DNA of 64,000 nucleotides. Origin: Acanthosepion pharaonis. Lineage: Eukaryota > Mollusca > Cephalopoda > Sepiida > Sepiidae. The translations under genes and the position numbers were made by a program. Shown one piece after another: positions 45,233 to 57,328 of this stretch. Position 1 is the first letter of the stretch, and each line of letters opens with the position of its first letter. Under the pieces are notes generated by a model. It searched no databases. It saw only the letters and a list, made by a program, of their open reading frames with translations, and was not told the DNA's origin. The DNA is taken from positions 1,574,001-1,638,000 of the forward strand of contig CAHIKZ030001779.1 of the NCBI GenBank assembly GCA_903632075.3, given 5' to 3'.

Positions 45233-46517
45233 TTAGGTTGGTGCAAAAATAATGTCGTTTTTTGACGTTCAACTTCAAAAGATCATAACTCCTTTCATAA
45301 TAAACTTTATTAATCGAAATAAGAACCATTAGAATCGACACATTTTTGCCAACGAGAAACAAGTTTATTTATCCCATTAGCATAGAAATCCGGAGTTCTG
45401 GAAGCGGTGAAGTCATTGAAGGCCGATTCGGCATCATCTCGGCTTTTGAAGCATTTTTCGCGTATGAAGTTGTCGAGATGCTTGGAAAAGTGATAATCGG
45501 TGGGCGAGAGGTCCGGTGAATATGGCGGATGAGGCAGAGTCTCGTAGCCCAATTCGTTCAGCTTCTGCAGGGTCAGTTGAGCAACATGCGGGCGAGCGTT
45601 GTCATGGAGGAGAATTGGTCCCTTTATATTGACCAATCTCGGGCACATACGTTGGAGCTTCTGGTGCATTTCGTCAATTTGTCGGCAGTACTTCTCCGCC
45701 GTAATCGTTTCGCCCAGATTCAAGAAGCTGTGATGCATGAGACCGGCCGCAGACCACCAAACAGTCACCATAACCTTTTTTTGGTGCAATTTCGGCTTCA
45801 GGAAGTGTTGTGGAGCTTCTCCGGCATCCAACCACTGTGCCGAATGTCGCCGGTTGTCGTAGAGGATCCACTTCTCATCACACGTCACAACCCGCTCGAG
45901 AAATGGGTCGTTTTTGTTGCGCAGGAGCGTAGAAGACACCTCAAAACGACGATTTTTTTTGATTATCGTTCAATTCATGCGGCACCCATTTATCCAACTT
46001 TTTTGACTTCCCTATTTGCTTTAAATGGCGAACGACTGTTGAGTGGTCGACCTCGAGTTCAACAGCAACTTCTCGTGTGGTTTTGCGAGGATCGGCTTCA
46101 ATTAAGGCTTTCAAATGTTCGTTATCAATTGCAGTCGGCCGGCCGCGACCGTCTTCATCTTCGAGGCTCTCGTCACCATTGCGAAATTTCTTGAACCACC
46201 GTTGTGCCACACGTTCGTTAGCGGTTCCTGGGCCAAACGCATCATTGATATTAAGAGCTGTCTCGGCAGTTTTTCGGCCTAGTTTGAACTGGAACAAGAA
46301 AATCGTGCGGATTTGAATTTTGTCCATGCTGTCAAAAAGCCTGCAAAAAATGAATGAAGAGATTGATAACGGTAACGAATAACATGATTCAATAGAGCGA
46401 AAAACGCGCTTCAAAATGATATATAACATGGCTATATATATATCAATGAATTAATCCATAAATCATGTATAAAAGTAACATATGTGAGAAAACGACATTA
46501 TTTTTGCACCAACCTAA
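45233..46517 (-). mobile_element. Mariner transposon (Hsmar1/cecropia type)
   Basis: The ends 'ttaggttggtgcaaaaataa' are identical over at least 20 bp on both sides when read inward, and TA flanks both (45,231-45,232 and 46,518-46,519). The 1,285-bp length is the full length of a mariner. One frameshift aside, the transposase is complete. Near-perfect terminal repeats and low decay mark it as the youngest element in the window. Its G+C content is clearly above the surroundings. Confidence 0.95.
45310..46327 (-). pseudogene. Mariner transposase, one frameshift from open
   Basis: The ATG at 46,327 starts 'MDKIQIRTIFLFQFKLGRK', the N-terminal helix-turn-helix domain. A linker 'WVPHELNDNQKK' follows, then a +1 shift at the 8-nt A/T run 45,953-45,960. 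The second frame carries 'TCDEKWILYDN' (D1), 'LLHDNARPH' (D2) and 'SPDLSPTDYH' (D3), with 34 residues between D2 and D3, i.e. the DD34D signature. It ends '..CVDSNGSYFD'. The total is 1,018 nt, one more than a 339-codon gene. It closely resembles the transposase part of human SETMAR and Hsmar1. The shift leaves this copy inactive but cross-mobilisable by an intact relative. Confidence 0.93.
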
Positions 46518-46539
46518 TAGTTAGGAAAGTCATTATTAA

Positions 46540-47250
46540 TAAGAATTTGTTTAATGTTTTTTAGTTTATTTGAAAATGTTTAGGTCAAGGGAGAACAAAA
46601 GACACTCACTGTGTTACTGGCCCTAAGAACCTGCTGATATTTTATTTTTTTTAATGGACTGTGATTGGACGGTTGAAAGATGAACCACCCCCTTTTGAAG
46701 GGGAAGGGAGAACTGGGACTGGACCATAGCAGTAGTTGGAAACGAGACCGCTTAGAAAGAAGAGGTTCGTTTTCTCATCTCCCTCCTGAAGAGGCAGGCA
46801 GTGTTTTCCTATAAGTAAAGGATGCATGGGTAACAAAGTTGCTGAGGGTAAGTTTCCCCTTCAGAGAAAGAAGAAGCCTCAAAAAAGAAAGTTTGAAAAG
46901 AAGTCCATAAGTGGAGTTTGGAGCTAAAGCCATTTGAGAAGAAGAAGAAGGAGCAAACACGTGCATTTTCAAAAAGTGTTTTAGCACGTGTTTAATTAAA
47001 TTTTCACCTTCCAGTGGCCATAAAGAAAGGCGTAATTTCCAGGTGAACAGGAGGAAAATAAATGAAGAAAGAAGGGAGTTTGGTCACCAAGAAGAGAACC
47101 TTGTCTTTCAAGAGAGAAAAGAAAAAAGGTAAAAGCTTTTGAACCTTGAAAGGACTGAAAGTCTACTGAAGAGCTAAGGCTCTCCCCCCTTTTTTTATTG
47201 TTATCATTGACACAGCAGGTGGGTGCAATTATTTTTTTTTTGTTCATTGT
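46540..47250. other. Purine-rich, GC-richer block
   Basis: From about 46,660 to 47,190 the plus strand is rich in A and G ('gaagaagaagaaggagca') and differs in composition from its flanks. It could be an LTR or transcribed leader, since it runs 'tgttactggccc...' to '...ggtgggtgca'. I see no partner copy and no protein. Confidence 0.3.
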
Positions 47251-49289
47251 AATTTTTAAGATTTGTTTTTCTGATATATATTTTACATTGTGTTACTCAG
47301 AGAATAGGTTATCTTATTCTCAGCAAAAAGGGATTAATTTTTGCAAGAACCCTTATTTAGCTGGTTAGAAATAAATAAATATTTTTTCTTTGTAATTGAA
47401 TCTGATTTCCATTTTATTTTCTTTCTTTTTTGTTATTAATTCGGGCAATAGTGAAAATACTGTTGCAAAACTCAGTGTAGAAAATCTTTTTTGTGGATGA
47501 GTTAACTTTAGCATTGTTTATTAAATTTTGTATAATAACTATTTTGTAGGAGTTAGGACATTTGCTCTTATAATTAAAAGTGCATGAGTTTATGCTAGTA
47601 GGATTTTTTTATATGGGAAGATAGTAAATGTATTATTACTGATGTCTATCTATGCACACACACATACAGACAACAATTTATTTTAATCAAATATTAATGT
47701 TTAGCACTGGTCACAGATCATTGAAGCTGTTTGTTACTTTAGTAACTTAAAATTTGATAATAAAAGAAAGATTTAAAAGAATATGTCAGTGTTACATCAT
47801 CCCAAAGCATTGGGACAACATTTTATGATTGCAATGTTCTTATATTCTGATATTTCTTTGTATTTTTGGCAAAAATAATGAGAGCAAAGTAATGAAAGAA
47901 TTAAATTATTTATAAGGGACACTAGTTTAGACATCAAAAATACATGCAATTGTTTAAAAGACTATTTAAAAAATGAATTTGGAAAATTAAGACAAGTTTG
48001 TGACTGCATATTTTATAACAGAGCAAAATGTTATTGAAAAAACTTTCTTCAGCTTAATGCTGATGCTAAAGAATACAACTTTGATCAGGGCAATAATTTC
48101 TCAGAATATGGATATTTGTTGGATGAGATGTTATACCAAATATTTGATTAATTACTAGACCTTGAAACTAGGATCTCTAAAGATATTAAAATGTCACTTT
48201 TGTATATAGCAGATTATATTAAAAGAAAAGATTGTTCCACAGAAGATGAAATATTTAATAATACAATCTTTTATTTTCTAGAATATGGATTTTTTTTAAG
48301 AAATAGTTTGTGGTAATTTAAAAGTTCAGTGAGTATTTTTCTGTTTTATGCTTAATGATGCAAAATTAAAAAAAAAACTTGCTGGAATTCTTTGGCAAAA
48401 AACTTATTAGTAACTGAAATGCTTCATTTTGATAGGAAAAAACATGATATTGTGAAATATATTTTTTGAAAATTGTCTCTTTTATTCTACTAAGGCAAAT
48501 CTGGAACAACTCTAAAAACTTTGAAATTATTTAAAAATTTTATTAACCCTTATCACACCCATCTTTTTTTTTTTTTTGTGAAGTTGTATTCCAAAATGGC
48601 ATCCATTCAAATAAACATTTACCAGACATTTTTTATGTTTAGTTTTCTACCTTTTTACAATTTCATTCACTCACCAAATTATCCTGTTGTGTGTTTCTCT
48701 TGATGTAAATTGATTTTAATCATTATTAAAACTATGTATAATGGTCATATCTTCTTTCGTATCACTGTGAAATAAGTATTTTTTCACCTTCTGTAAAACA
48801 AAGGCAACCACCTGTAGATGTGACAAAAATCACTAAAATTATCAAAATTAATATTTGTCTGAGATTCATTGTCTTTCAAGCATTTTCAAATTTTTTGTAA
48901 AATGTTGTATTTATTTTCTGACTGTATCATACAATTATGTTTTCTATGGTTTTAATCAAAGTTCTTATAAACAAACTGACTCATTTCTGCAGTATCATCT
49001 GAAATGTTCCTATTTTTGTTGAATAAAGTGATTTTTGTGCATTTAGTCAGTAGAGGAGGTTACTTTTGTTCTTTCTTTCTTTATTTGTATTTATGGAAAT
49101 AAGTCAATAATTGTTATAGTTCTAAGGTGCTTCCTAATAATTGGTATAGTTGCTAATTAACTAATTACTGGATATTACTAATATGTTCCTTGCTAAAAAT
49201 GTTCCGAGTAATTATTATGTAGTAGTGATTTGGGTCTCTTCATGGACCCCAGTTGCATGGATGCAAAGCCTGTTATAGGTATCACCTTC

Positions 49290-49291
<2 letters not shown>
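47251..49291. other. AT-rich sequence with one coding-like stretch
   Basis: Between about 48,010 and 48,320 one plus-strand frame reads 'YLLDEMLYQIFD' (stop) 'DIKMSLLYIADYIKRKD' and 'NNTIFYFLEYG' with only one stop. It vaguely resembles the helical regions of transposases, but I cannot name a family. The rest shows nothing. Confidence 0.3.

Positions 49292-49334
<43 letters not shown>
49292..49334. repeat. (TA)n microsatellite
   Basis: About 21 TA units abutting a small inverted-repeat element. Confidence 0.95.
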
Positions 49335-49340
<6 letters not shown>

Positions 49341-49485
49341 AAAGTGGACACTGACCTTGAGACCAGGCAGTGACAGTCTATTTCATGCTTGAACACAATC
49401 CACAGTCATGGCCAGAAGATTACATTCAGGCATGAAACAAATTCTGTCACTGCTTGGTGTTGACCTCAGTGTCCAATTTTATATT
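49335..49485. mobile_element. Small foldback/MITE-like element
   Basis: Arms of ~55 bp (49,335-49,389 and 49,430-49,485) are inverted copies, about 80% identical. The left starts 'aatataaaagtggacactga' and the right, read inward, 'aatataaaattggacactga'. The ~40-bp centre is unique. Its position beside (TA)n fits a TA-targeting MITE. The transposase source is unknown. Confidence 0.7.
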
Positions 49486-49554
49486 TATATTTACATACTC
49501 TGATATTGAGCACGTTTATCCATAAACATACCATAAAACATAAAACTATATTTT

Positions 49555-49556
<2 letters not shown>

Positions 49557-49622
<66 letters not shown>
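49557..49622. repeat. (TA)n microsatellite
   Basis: About 32 TA units. Confidence 0.96.
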
Positions 49623-49624
<2 letters not shown>

Positions 49625-50950
49625 CAGAAAGATAAACACCCATTCTACATGGTAGTATATAATTTTTATGTCTTTGTGCTGCAAAAGAAAGAAAATTGCT
49701 ATCCATTCAAGTTCCAATTTAAATCTTTGCCACTTATGATAAGCAACATAACTGCTTATCATAATAAGCAGTGATAAAGAATATTGCAACCAAATCATTG
49801 TGTTTACTAGGAAAGGAAAAATTCTCTTCTGGAAAGAAAGGTTCTATTTTTGGAAACCTGACCAGTATTTTTACAGAAATATCTTTAAGTCAGAAAATAT
49901 TTTTTCACTGTATAATGCCATCCTTTTAAGAAAATATATTTTGGGAATATCATCCTTTGTATTTTAGATACTGTTATAAATTCTTTTTTTATTGTATATT
50001 TTTTCTTTTATATATCATCTTTCCTCATATAAACATTATTTATATTTCAATTCTATGCACAGTTTAATTTTAATAACTTTACAAAGAAATTCCAAAAAAT
50101 GAGAGAAAAAGTAAAGTTTTATTTGATGAATTATGTCAACAATATTTCTGTATGTACTTGTTGGCCAAATAGTTAAGGAAATGTAGACAAATCTGAATTT
50201 TGAAAACTGATAGTTATCTATAAGTTAAATGAACTGCTGATATAAATGAAACTTAGAAATAATTATTTATATACATTATTAAATAAAAGCTGTAAACTTA
50301 ATACCAGGTAAGTAATAGTCTTATTTTATTCACAAAATACCTTATGGCATATTATCTAGTGGGAATATAATTTTAGATAGAAATTTGAAAAAAACCTCTA
50401 TTAAATATGCTTCATCATTTATACTTAAAATATTGTTACAATCACTGAAATTTGTTGCATGAATATGCCAGAAAGTCACCATTGGGTTTATGGTATTTGA
50501 ATTTCATCATTTTTAAATTTACATCCTGATTTTTGGCTACAATTGTATGTTCTTTGCTTATTCTTCATAATAAGCAGATGAAGGCATAGAATAATATTTT
50601 CAGATATAACTTATATTTTTCTTTCTTCTTTTTTTCTTTTCTTCATGATTGGCATAATTGAGATGTTTATGTATCTTTTTATTGCTTCTATACATAAAGA
50701 AACTACATATTTATTACTTACTCTCCATATGTCTATATAGCTTTTTTCTACATATTCCCCACATAGCATTATATCAGTACAAAAAAGCTAGTCTTAAAGG
50801 GGTTTATTTTTCTAATTTATTTGGAAACTGGCTATAACTAATTCCTGATTGTTCTCTGAGACTTTCTCCTACTTGCTATAGTCAGGCTTGCTTACAGTAA
50901 TGCCAGTTCTAGAGAATTGTGTAATTTTACTCAGTCGTAATAGTCTCATC
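49623..50950. other. Unrecognised AT-rich sequence
   Basis: No gene or repeat identified. Confidence 0.4.
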
Positions 50951-50959
50951 AATGCTGTG

Positions 50960-51500
50960 TTTCTTCTTCTGTGATGTACAATGTCCCTTCGGGCTATTCA
51001 CAACTCCATTTCATTAGTAGCTCATAATAATTTTTCTTTTTGCTATCCTTCCCACTCTCTTTTCTACAAGAGGTATGTTTCCCTCTACCTTCTGGACTTC
51101 AGAATGTCCTGTGAGTGTCAAATTCTCCAAACCCTCTTTCCTCATTATGTGCCTCAGATATTTCAGTTTTTTCTTTCTTATTCTAAGTATGACTTTTTCA
51201 TATCATTTTCCTTAAACTTTACTCACATAGTATTCTCAGCTTCCTTCTGTAGAACCAAATCTTTGTTGGCTCTCGTCTCCTCTTAAGCTGAAAGGAAATT
51301 GTTCAGCGTTCCAGGATTGATATTACATAACAGTTCAGCACTCTTCTTTGCTTCATTTGAAAATGTTCTATTTCTTAATATTTTGTTTAGCTTTTGGAAG
51401 ACGTCTTTCCCTATTCTAATGTGCCTTTGGATTTCTGTGTCACATTTTCTGTCATCTGTTAAAACACTTATTAGATGTTTAAATTATAATCATAGTGTGA
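50960..51500 (-). pseudogene. RTE-type LINE 3' region, decayed copy
   Basis: Minus-strand reading gives 'DRKCDTEIQRHIRIGKDVF', 'QKLNKILRNRTFSNEAKKS' and, further left, a tail like the 'EGKRDRGRR' of the family. These match the thumb and C-terminal part of the RTE copies at 5.1, 9.9 and 14 kb. Frames are badly broken. The plus-strand open frames here are shadows. Confidence 0.55.
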
Positions 51501-52150
51501 TCACTGTATATATGTCTTCCATATGTTAGTTATATTTTAGCCATTATGTTAATAGTAAGAGTATTTTAAAGTGATTTAAATATGACAATCTGGTTAATTT
51601 TGAAAACCATTTTACATCAGGCTGCTTTGAACTTACAAAATAAATTAGGTTTATTTTATATATTGATGCATACAAGTAGTGGCCAAAACATTGAAAAAAG
51701 TCCTGAATAGGAAAAAAATTACAGAAAAATTAATAATCCATGTAATTAAGAGGTTTTTTTTTAATGTTTCATGATAAACCCTCCAATTTGGTAATTTGGT
51801 ATATGTAGCTCTTATCATTGATTTAATTATACATTTATATTCTGATAATCTGACAGAAGGCAAAGTTGTGCACATAAATTCTGGTATTAAAAAAATGAAT
51901 TAAATATTTTATATGAAAACCTCCTAGGAGAAATAGAATTTATTGAAAAAGAAACTAGTCAATTTCTGAGCAGAATTCTGCCTAGAATTTAAACACTGCC
52001 TTAGTGGTGAAAGAAAAGAAAAAAGTATGGTCCACTCTATATCTACTTTAGATGTATTTTTGTATATCTACAGCTTAACATGAGAAAAATACATGGTAGA
52101 TATTTATAGATTTTGCTTGATAAGTTCATCTTATTAGAAAATGAAATATT
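51501..52150. other. Unrecognised AT-rich sequence
   Basis: Nothing recognised. Confidence 0.4.
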
Positions 52151-52154
52151 TCCT

Positions 52155-52800
52155 TTTTTTTATCATTTCACCCCAAGCAAGGCAATAAAGTCACTATTAC
52201 AAAAGAGGTTACTGATTGGTAGAGAATGTGAGAAGAAACTACTATTAATGAGAGAGAACAATAAAAGAATAAGAAGATAATGATTGACATAGCATTTAAA
52301 TTTTTGAAGGTCAAAGTTAACTGGAAAGCATATAGCCGGAAGAGAAAGAAGTGTGAGAAAAGAAACTGTTAGCATAGAACTTATAGTTACATCTAGCAGC
52401 CATTTCAAGTGTAAATTGATGAGGTTTTACTGCCAATCTAGTACTGCACTTAAATTCATAAAATTTACGTACCATAGAAGAAAGTTAATCAGAACAATAA
52501 TCATGAAAGTATTTATAGAAAAGACACAGGGAAGCCACATTACGGTGGTGGGAAAGGGTCTGAAGCCAAGATGCTAGGTCAGGACCAAAATCATTCTTCT
52601 TTGGATTTTATCAAGAATCTCTAAATATATAGCAGGAGCACCAGACCAGATGTTGTAGCAATATTCAAAGCAATGATGAATGGTAGACTTGTAAATAGGT
52701 AAGACAGATTACGGCAAGAAATCAACTTTCTTAGCTGCAGACTTAGCGATTGATTCAATATACTTGTTCAACTTCATGCCAGCTGAAAATATTAGTCTAC
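52155..52800 (-). pseudogene. Jockey/CR1-type LINE 3' end, copy 3
   Basis: The 3' terminus 'ccttgcttggggtgaaatga' is at about 52,170-52,190. The minus-strand frame 52,408-52,163 contains 'NFDLQKFKCYVNHYLL' and ends '..NLFCNSDFIALLGVK'. Decayed thumb-domain sequence extends to about 52,800, matching 62,960-63,260 ('catcattcgc'-type stretches before '..tctggtctggtgctcctgct'). Five-prime truncated. Confidence 0.65.
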
Positions 52801-52924
52801 ATTTTTATTTTATTTTATTTTTTTTGAGTTAAGCTCAAATAAATAAAGGCTGACAGATAAATGAAATGATGATGGTTAAAATAAATGTTTTTAGCATCTC
52901 ATCTAAATTCCTAACCACAAGATT

Positions 52925-53306
52925 TTAATTGATTTGTTTTTTACAGCTTATCAACCCTTTTGCTAGTTATTTAAAACCAGAAAATATTTTTAGATTGTAA
53001 GAGTTTTTTGGATATAATAATGATTTACTGATACAAGTCCTACTAATTAACTGCGGGTAGAAGAGATGCATTCATACCTTTCCTAATGGTCTTTGCATTA
53101 AGTGAATATAACGAACATAACTGGAACTGCAAATTGGCTCTCCAATTTCCAATTCAGAGGCATTATCTATTACACCACCTGCACATCTAAGCTTACATCA
53201 TCAGGTATTCCCAAGCAGTCACCCACCCAGGTACTGACCAGGCTTGGTATTCCTTAACTTTGGTGATTGTAAGTATCTGTGTTTCAACTTGATATAGCTG
53301 TAAGCC
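52925..53306 (-). mobile_element. 5S rRNA-headed composite SINE, copy 2
   Basis: Same layout as 1,265-1,682: a 5S head at 53,306-53,190 on the minus strand ('gggtgactgcttgggaatac' kept exactly), the tRNA-like segment with 'tggtgtaatagataatgcc', and the tail ('gggttgataagctgtaaaaa'). Slightly better preserved in the 5S part than copy 1. Confidence 0.72.
53190..53306 (-). pseudogene. 5S rRNA-derived SINE head, copy 2
   Basis: The reverse complement follows 5S rRNA from 'ggcttacagctatatcaagt' through 'aagttaaggaatacc', 'ctggtcagtacctgggtggg' and 'tgactgcttgggaatacctg'. The end of the box-C region of the 5S internal promoter is recognisable. Decayed; not a functional 5S gene. Confidence 0.75.
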
Positions 53307-56300
53307 TCTAAACCATAAGAGACTGACAATAATTCTTGGTGTTTCTTAGTAACAGAAAGTATAAACCAAAATAATAATCCAAAATGAAAAAAGGTCAGAG
53401 TTTATTTCATTGACTGATGCAATTTCTTTTAGATTTAGTACATTAGTAAACAGCTGTCAATCTAGCGGTGGACATTGTTGTATGTGGTCAAACCAAAGAT
53501 CATGACATAAATGCTTCAAATCAAACTACCAAACTACTCAGTGTTCTTTTATATGTACTGCTGTAACATTTTCTGAACATTAGATCAAAAGATATGTGGT
53601 TAACTCTTTCTCTCTCCCAGCCATGTGTTAAGTAGCAGAGCAGACTGAGCTCTTATCTTGAGGTAACAACGATCAGTCTGAGAAGAAAAACTCTCAATTC
53701 AAAACCAGCCAAAAGAAGGATAGGCTCCAGCAGGCTATCTTACTTTAGACACACCACTTCTGCTATGGATGCAGTACATATGATACCCCTACTAGGTTTC
53801 AGCACTCATTACATGATGTGAATGCTATATAGAGCAAATGAAAAATGTAACAGGTGAAAAGAAGAAAGGAAATAAAATAAAAATTATCTGGAAGTCCTGA
53901 ATATAACAATTAAATATTGTAAAGTAACATTTTGTAAAGAAGAGATATTACATTAATTTTTCTGTAGATACATCAATGAAAGTTCACATTACAACAGAGG
54001 TAATTTATTATTAGTTGTTTGGGATTTCTTCTAGGAACTTCATTATGATTGGTCCATACTTAGCAGAAGCATTGGAATAGAGCTGGTGTTAAACTCATCT
54101 GCCTGTCTACCACCTTAATGCATATGCTGAATAGAGAGCCAGAGACTTCAAAAATTATCTCTGAATACAATATATTTCAGTGATTCACAATAGAAAACAA
54201 ATCAATTACAAAGTGCCAAAGGTGACTAATTGGACCTTACCAAAATGGATCCATTTCTAGAATCCATAATTATGGTTCATGATGCCCCATGCTATTGACT
54301 TGGAATACAATTGTGAAATATACATTAAAACTGAATACTAGCACAAGGTCTCAGGTCACCTGTTGTGCATATATATACTTACCAATGTTTATAAACTCAG
54401 AATACAAATAAAGAATATTGTACATCAAATAAAATAAATTTAAATATTGATTTTCTTTTTTAAATCTTTATATTGAATTAATTTCTGTGCAAAAGGTTTT
54501 TGAATCAGAAAGCTGAAAAGCTGCAGGGTGGCTTTTGAAAATTTTAAATAATTTGAATAATATAGGAAATCTTTATAAATAAAAAAAATAAAACATGTTT
54601 GTGTGTTTCTTTGTCAAATCTTCTACTCCCAAAAAATAACAAGAAATTTGAAATATTAAAAATGAGAAGACAAATTTCATCAAATGAGCACTTTTAATTG
54701 TTGTTCTCAAAGATTTTATTAAAACTGATTTTAAAATGTATTATATTCATTTAATATTTTACTGATCAGACCAGATATTACACTCTAAGCCCAGATACAA
54801 TGAAAAAAATTAAATAAAATTTTCTTAGACTATGAATATTAATGATAATAAGTTAGTTGATCTACTTAATGTTCTATTCTGTCCCAAAATAAGATTTTTG
54901 TTGATTTGAGGAATTTTGTTGTGGAGAACAAGAGAAAATGTTTTAAAAAATGGCATGTACTTTCCAGATGTAGGCAACCACAATTCTCCGGAATCCTCTG
55001 CAAATTACATGACCTCTTCTTAGTGTAAGAATTAGTGAGGAAAAAGGAATATTCTATTCAAACATTCTTAGCTATAATCAATTAATAGAATCAGTAAAAT
55101 GATCTAACACCAAAATAGAATGTTATGAAAAGATGAAAGATCTATGCTAAGTGTGTAATACAATATTTATATACAAATATGCTACAATCTTAGTGGAAAG
55201 TATTAAAACTAGGTTATCCATGTTGCCAATTAAGTTATCATACACTGGGAATAATAAACAATGAGAAATACTGACAAAAAGAAAAAGCCTAGCTTGAATG
55301 TCAAAATGTTTCACCATGTTGAATTGATATCTCTCAAGTCATAAGTGATGAGGAAAGAGATGTCTAAGTTGCTGGCTAGGAACTAAGCCTTTTGGTTGGT
55401 TGTATTTCTCCATTCATGCAGTGTTGTCACATGACATTTTATTATTAATATGCATACTTATGTATAAAGGCAGATAATTTCCTTTTGATCCCAACATTAG
55501 AAAAATGGCAAAGCGGTTTTCTGTTGTTTTCTTCATGACTTTTTGTCTTTCTGCTAGACTAGACCTACCAAAGCTAAAGAACCCAGTTTGCATTACTATA
55601 TTATTCATAGTTTGTGAGAAGAGATAAAATATAAAGTATTTCCCAAGAAGATCAGTGCAAAATGAATGGTCTGCTGATTCCATTTTCTATGCTGGTAAAT
55701 GTTTCACCACTTACAAATCAAGAAAAAAATTTCAGAAGCAATTTGAAATTATTTTGAAAAGGTACTAATTTCAAAACAATTAGTGTTGGTTTCCATATCC
55801 ACACACACACACCATATGATGTGTACTTGGGTACCAATGTTTATTTTAAAAAAATGTTGGTTGAATTTAATACAACTTGTTTAAAAGATTAATTTTATGC
55901 ATGACAATAGTCCATCATATTTGATGTTTTTGTTTGTTTTTTTAATGCCATATTAACTCCTTACAGGTCATTTAATGCTGACAATTTTTTGTTTTAAAGT
56001 AATAAAAATGTGATGTTATTCTGCTTTCACAATTGAATACATGGTAGATGATACTCAGCTTTTGTGCATATACATGTTTGTGTGGACATAATTACTAGAG
56101 GTAGTGATACGTGTTTATGCTGTAGTTTTCTTATATTTTAGAATACAGTTTGATTTAAGAAACTGTTGGATTTTATTAATGTCATGAAAGAGTTTTTCAT
56201 GTTCGTTGGTTGCTTGCTTGATTTTGTTTAGCAGCATATCAATCTCATTGTGTTATTTAATGCCGAAATGTAAATAATTTGAACAATTTTACAGCTTCAA

Positions 56301-56560
56301 TTACAGATAATGTTGGTAATATTTTATTTTTAATAAAATTGCTGGTATTTTTACTATAAAAATGTATTTTTATACTTTCATAGTATTTTGTTTGGTGTTT
56401 CACTATTTGCCTATAGCTGGGACCCTAACAGGTTGGACCTGGGAACTGCAATTAAAAGGTGGTTCCATATTCCTCAAAACCTCCACTCTCCTGATCAGAT
56501 GCCTCCATCAGATTTGACAAAGAAAACTAATGAATATTTGAAAACTAATGAATATTTGAA
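53307..56560. other. Unrecognised AT-rich sequence
   Basis: I looked for RT, transposase and SINE signals and found none I can support. A GC-richer stretch at 53,610-53,820 and a short (CA)n near 55,800 are the only features. Confidence 0.4.
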
Positions 56561-56579
56561 CAAAAGACACTTGTTTGGT

Positions 56580-56760
56580 GAAGTGCCTGGTTTGTTTACC
56601 CAAACTTAACCCAACTGAGAACTTGTGGAGCATTTTGAAGAGGAATGTTTACAATGGTAGTGGCAGACTGTGGTAAACTTTAGAATGCTATTCTGGATAA
56701 TGTTCTACAGTCTGTTTTATATAAAAAATACAACAGCTTACAAAATCAATAGGTGAGTGT
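56580..56760 (+). pseudogene. Tc1-like transposase C-terminal scrap
   Basis: 'LPKLNPTENLWSILKRNVY' (about 56,594-56,653) matches the conserved Tc1-type block around the last catalytic acidic residue (S-P-D-L-N-P-x-E-N-x-W). The Asp is lost. Downstream, 'QQLTKSIGE' fits the family's end. Terminal repeats were not found. Confidence 0.6.
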
Positions 56761-56893
56761 ATTCTAAAACAAGTTTCAGATCATAAATCATACATTTAAT
56801 ATTGTTGTTATAACTTTGTTATCCTTAAAATGACATGGTTTTCAATTTTTATTCAAAATAATTACTTTGTGCATGTTCTGTAATTATATTTGA

Positions 56894-57276
56894 CTAGCAG
56901 TAGAGCCCGGCGTTGCCCGGGGATGTAACAGTAAGAGATAGATCAAGTATCGACCATCATAAAGACTGAAAAATAAAATTGACAAAGATTATTGTTTAAG
57001 GTTGACGGACACGCATGTCTTAATTAGTTTTTTTTTTTTTTTACGAATTGGTCAAACCCAAACTCAAACAAAAACATTGTTTACAATCATTATGAGTCTA
57101 TCGATTGGTGAATAGAATTTTATTATAAACAATTGTCTTGTAAATGGAATTTTTAAAGCATTCTGAATGTAAATAAAGAAAAAAGTGTGCAAGACAATAA
57201 GAAATACTACCTGCCAAAAAAAAAGTGGATGTTTGTTTTATCGGCTGGAAAATGTAAGAAATCCCATATATAAAGG

Positions 57277-57328
<52 letters not shown>

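Noticed and set aside
45529..46194. 221-codon plus-strand open frame
   Set aside because: Antisense of the mariner transposase. The conserved motifs are all on the minus strand.
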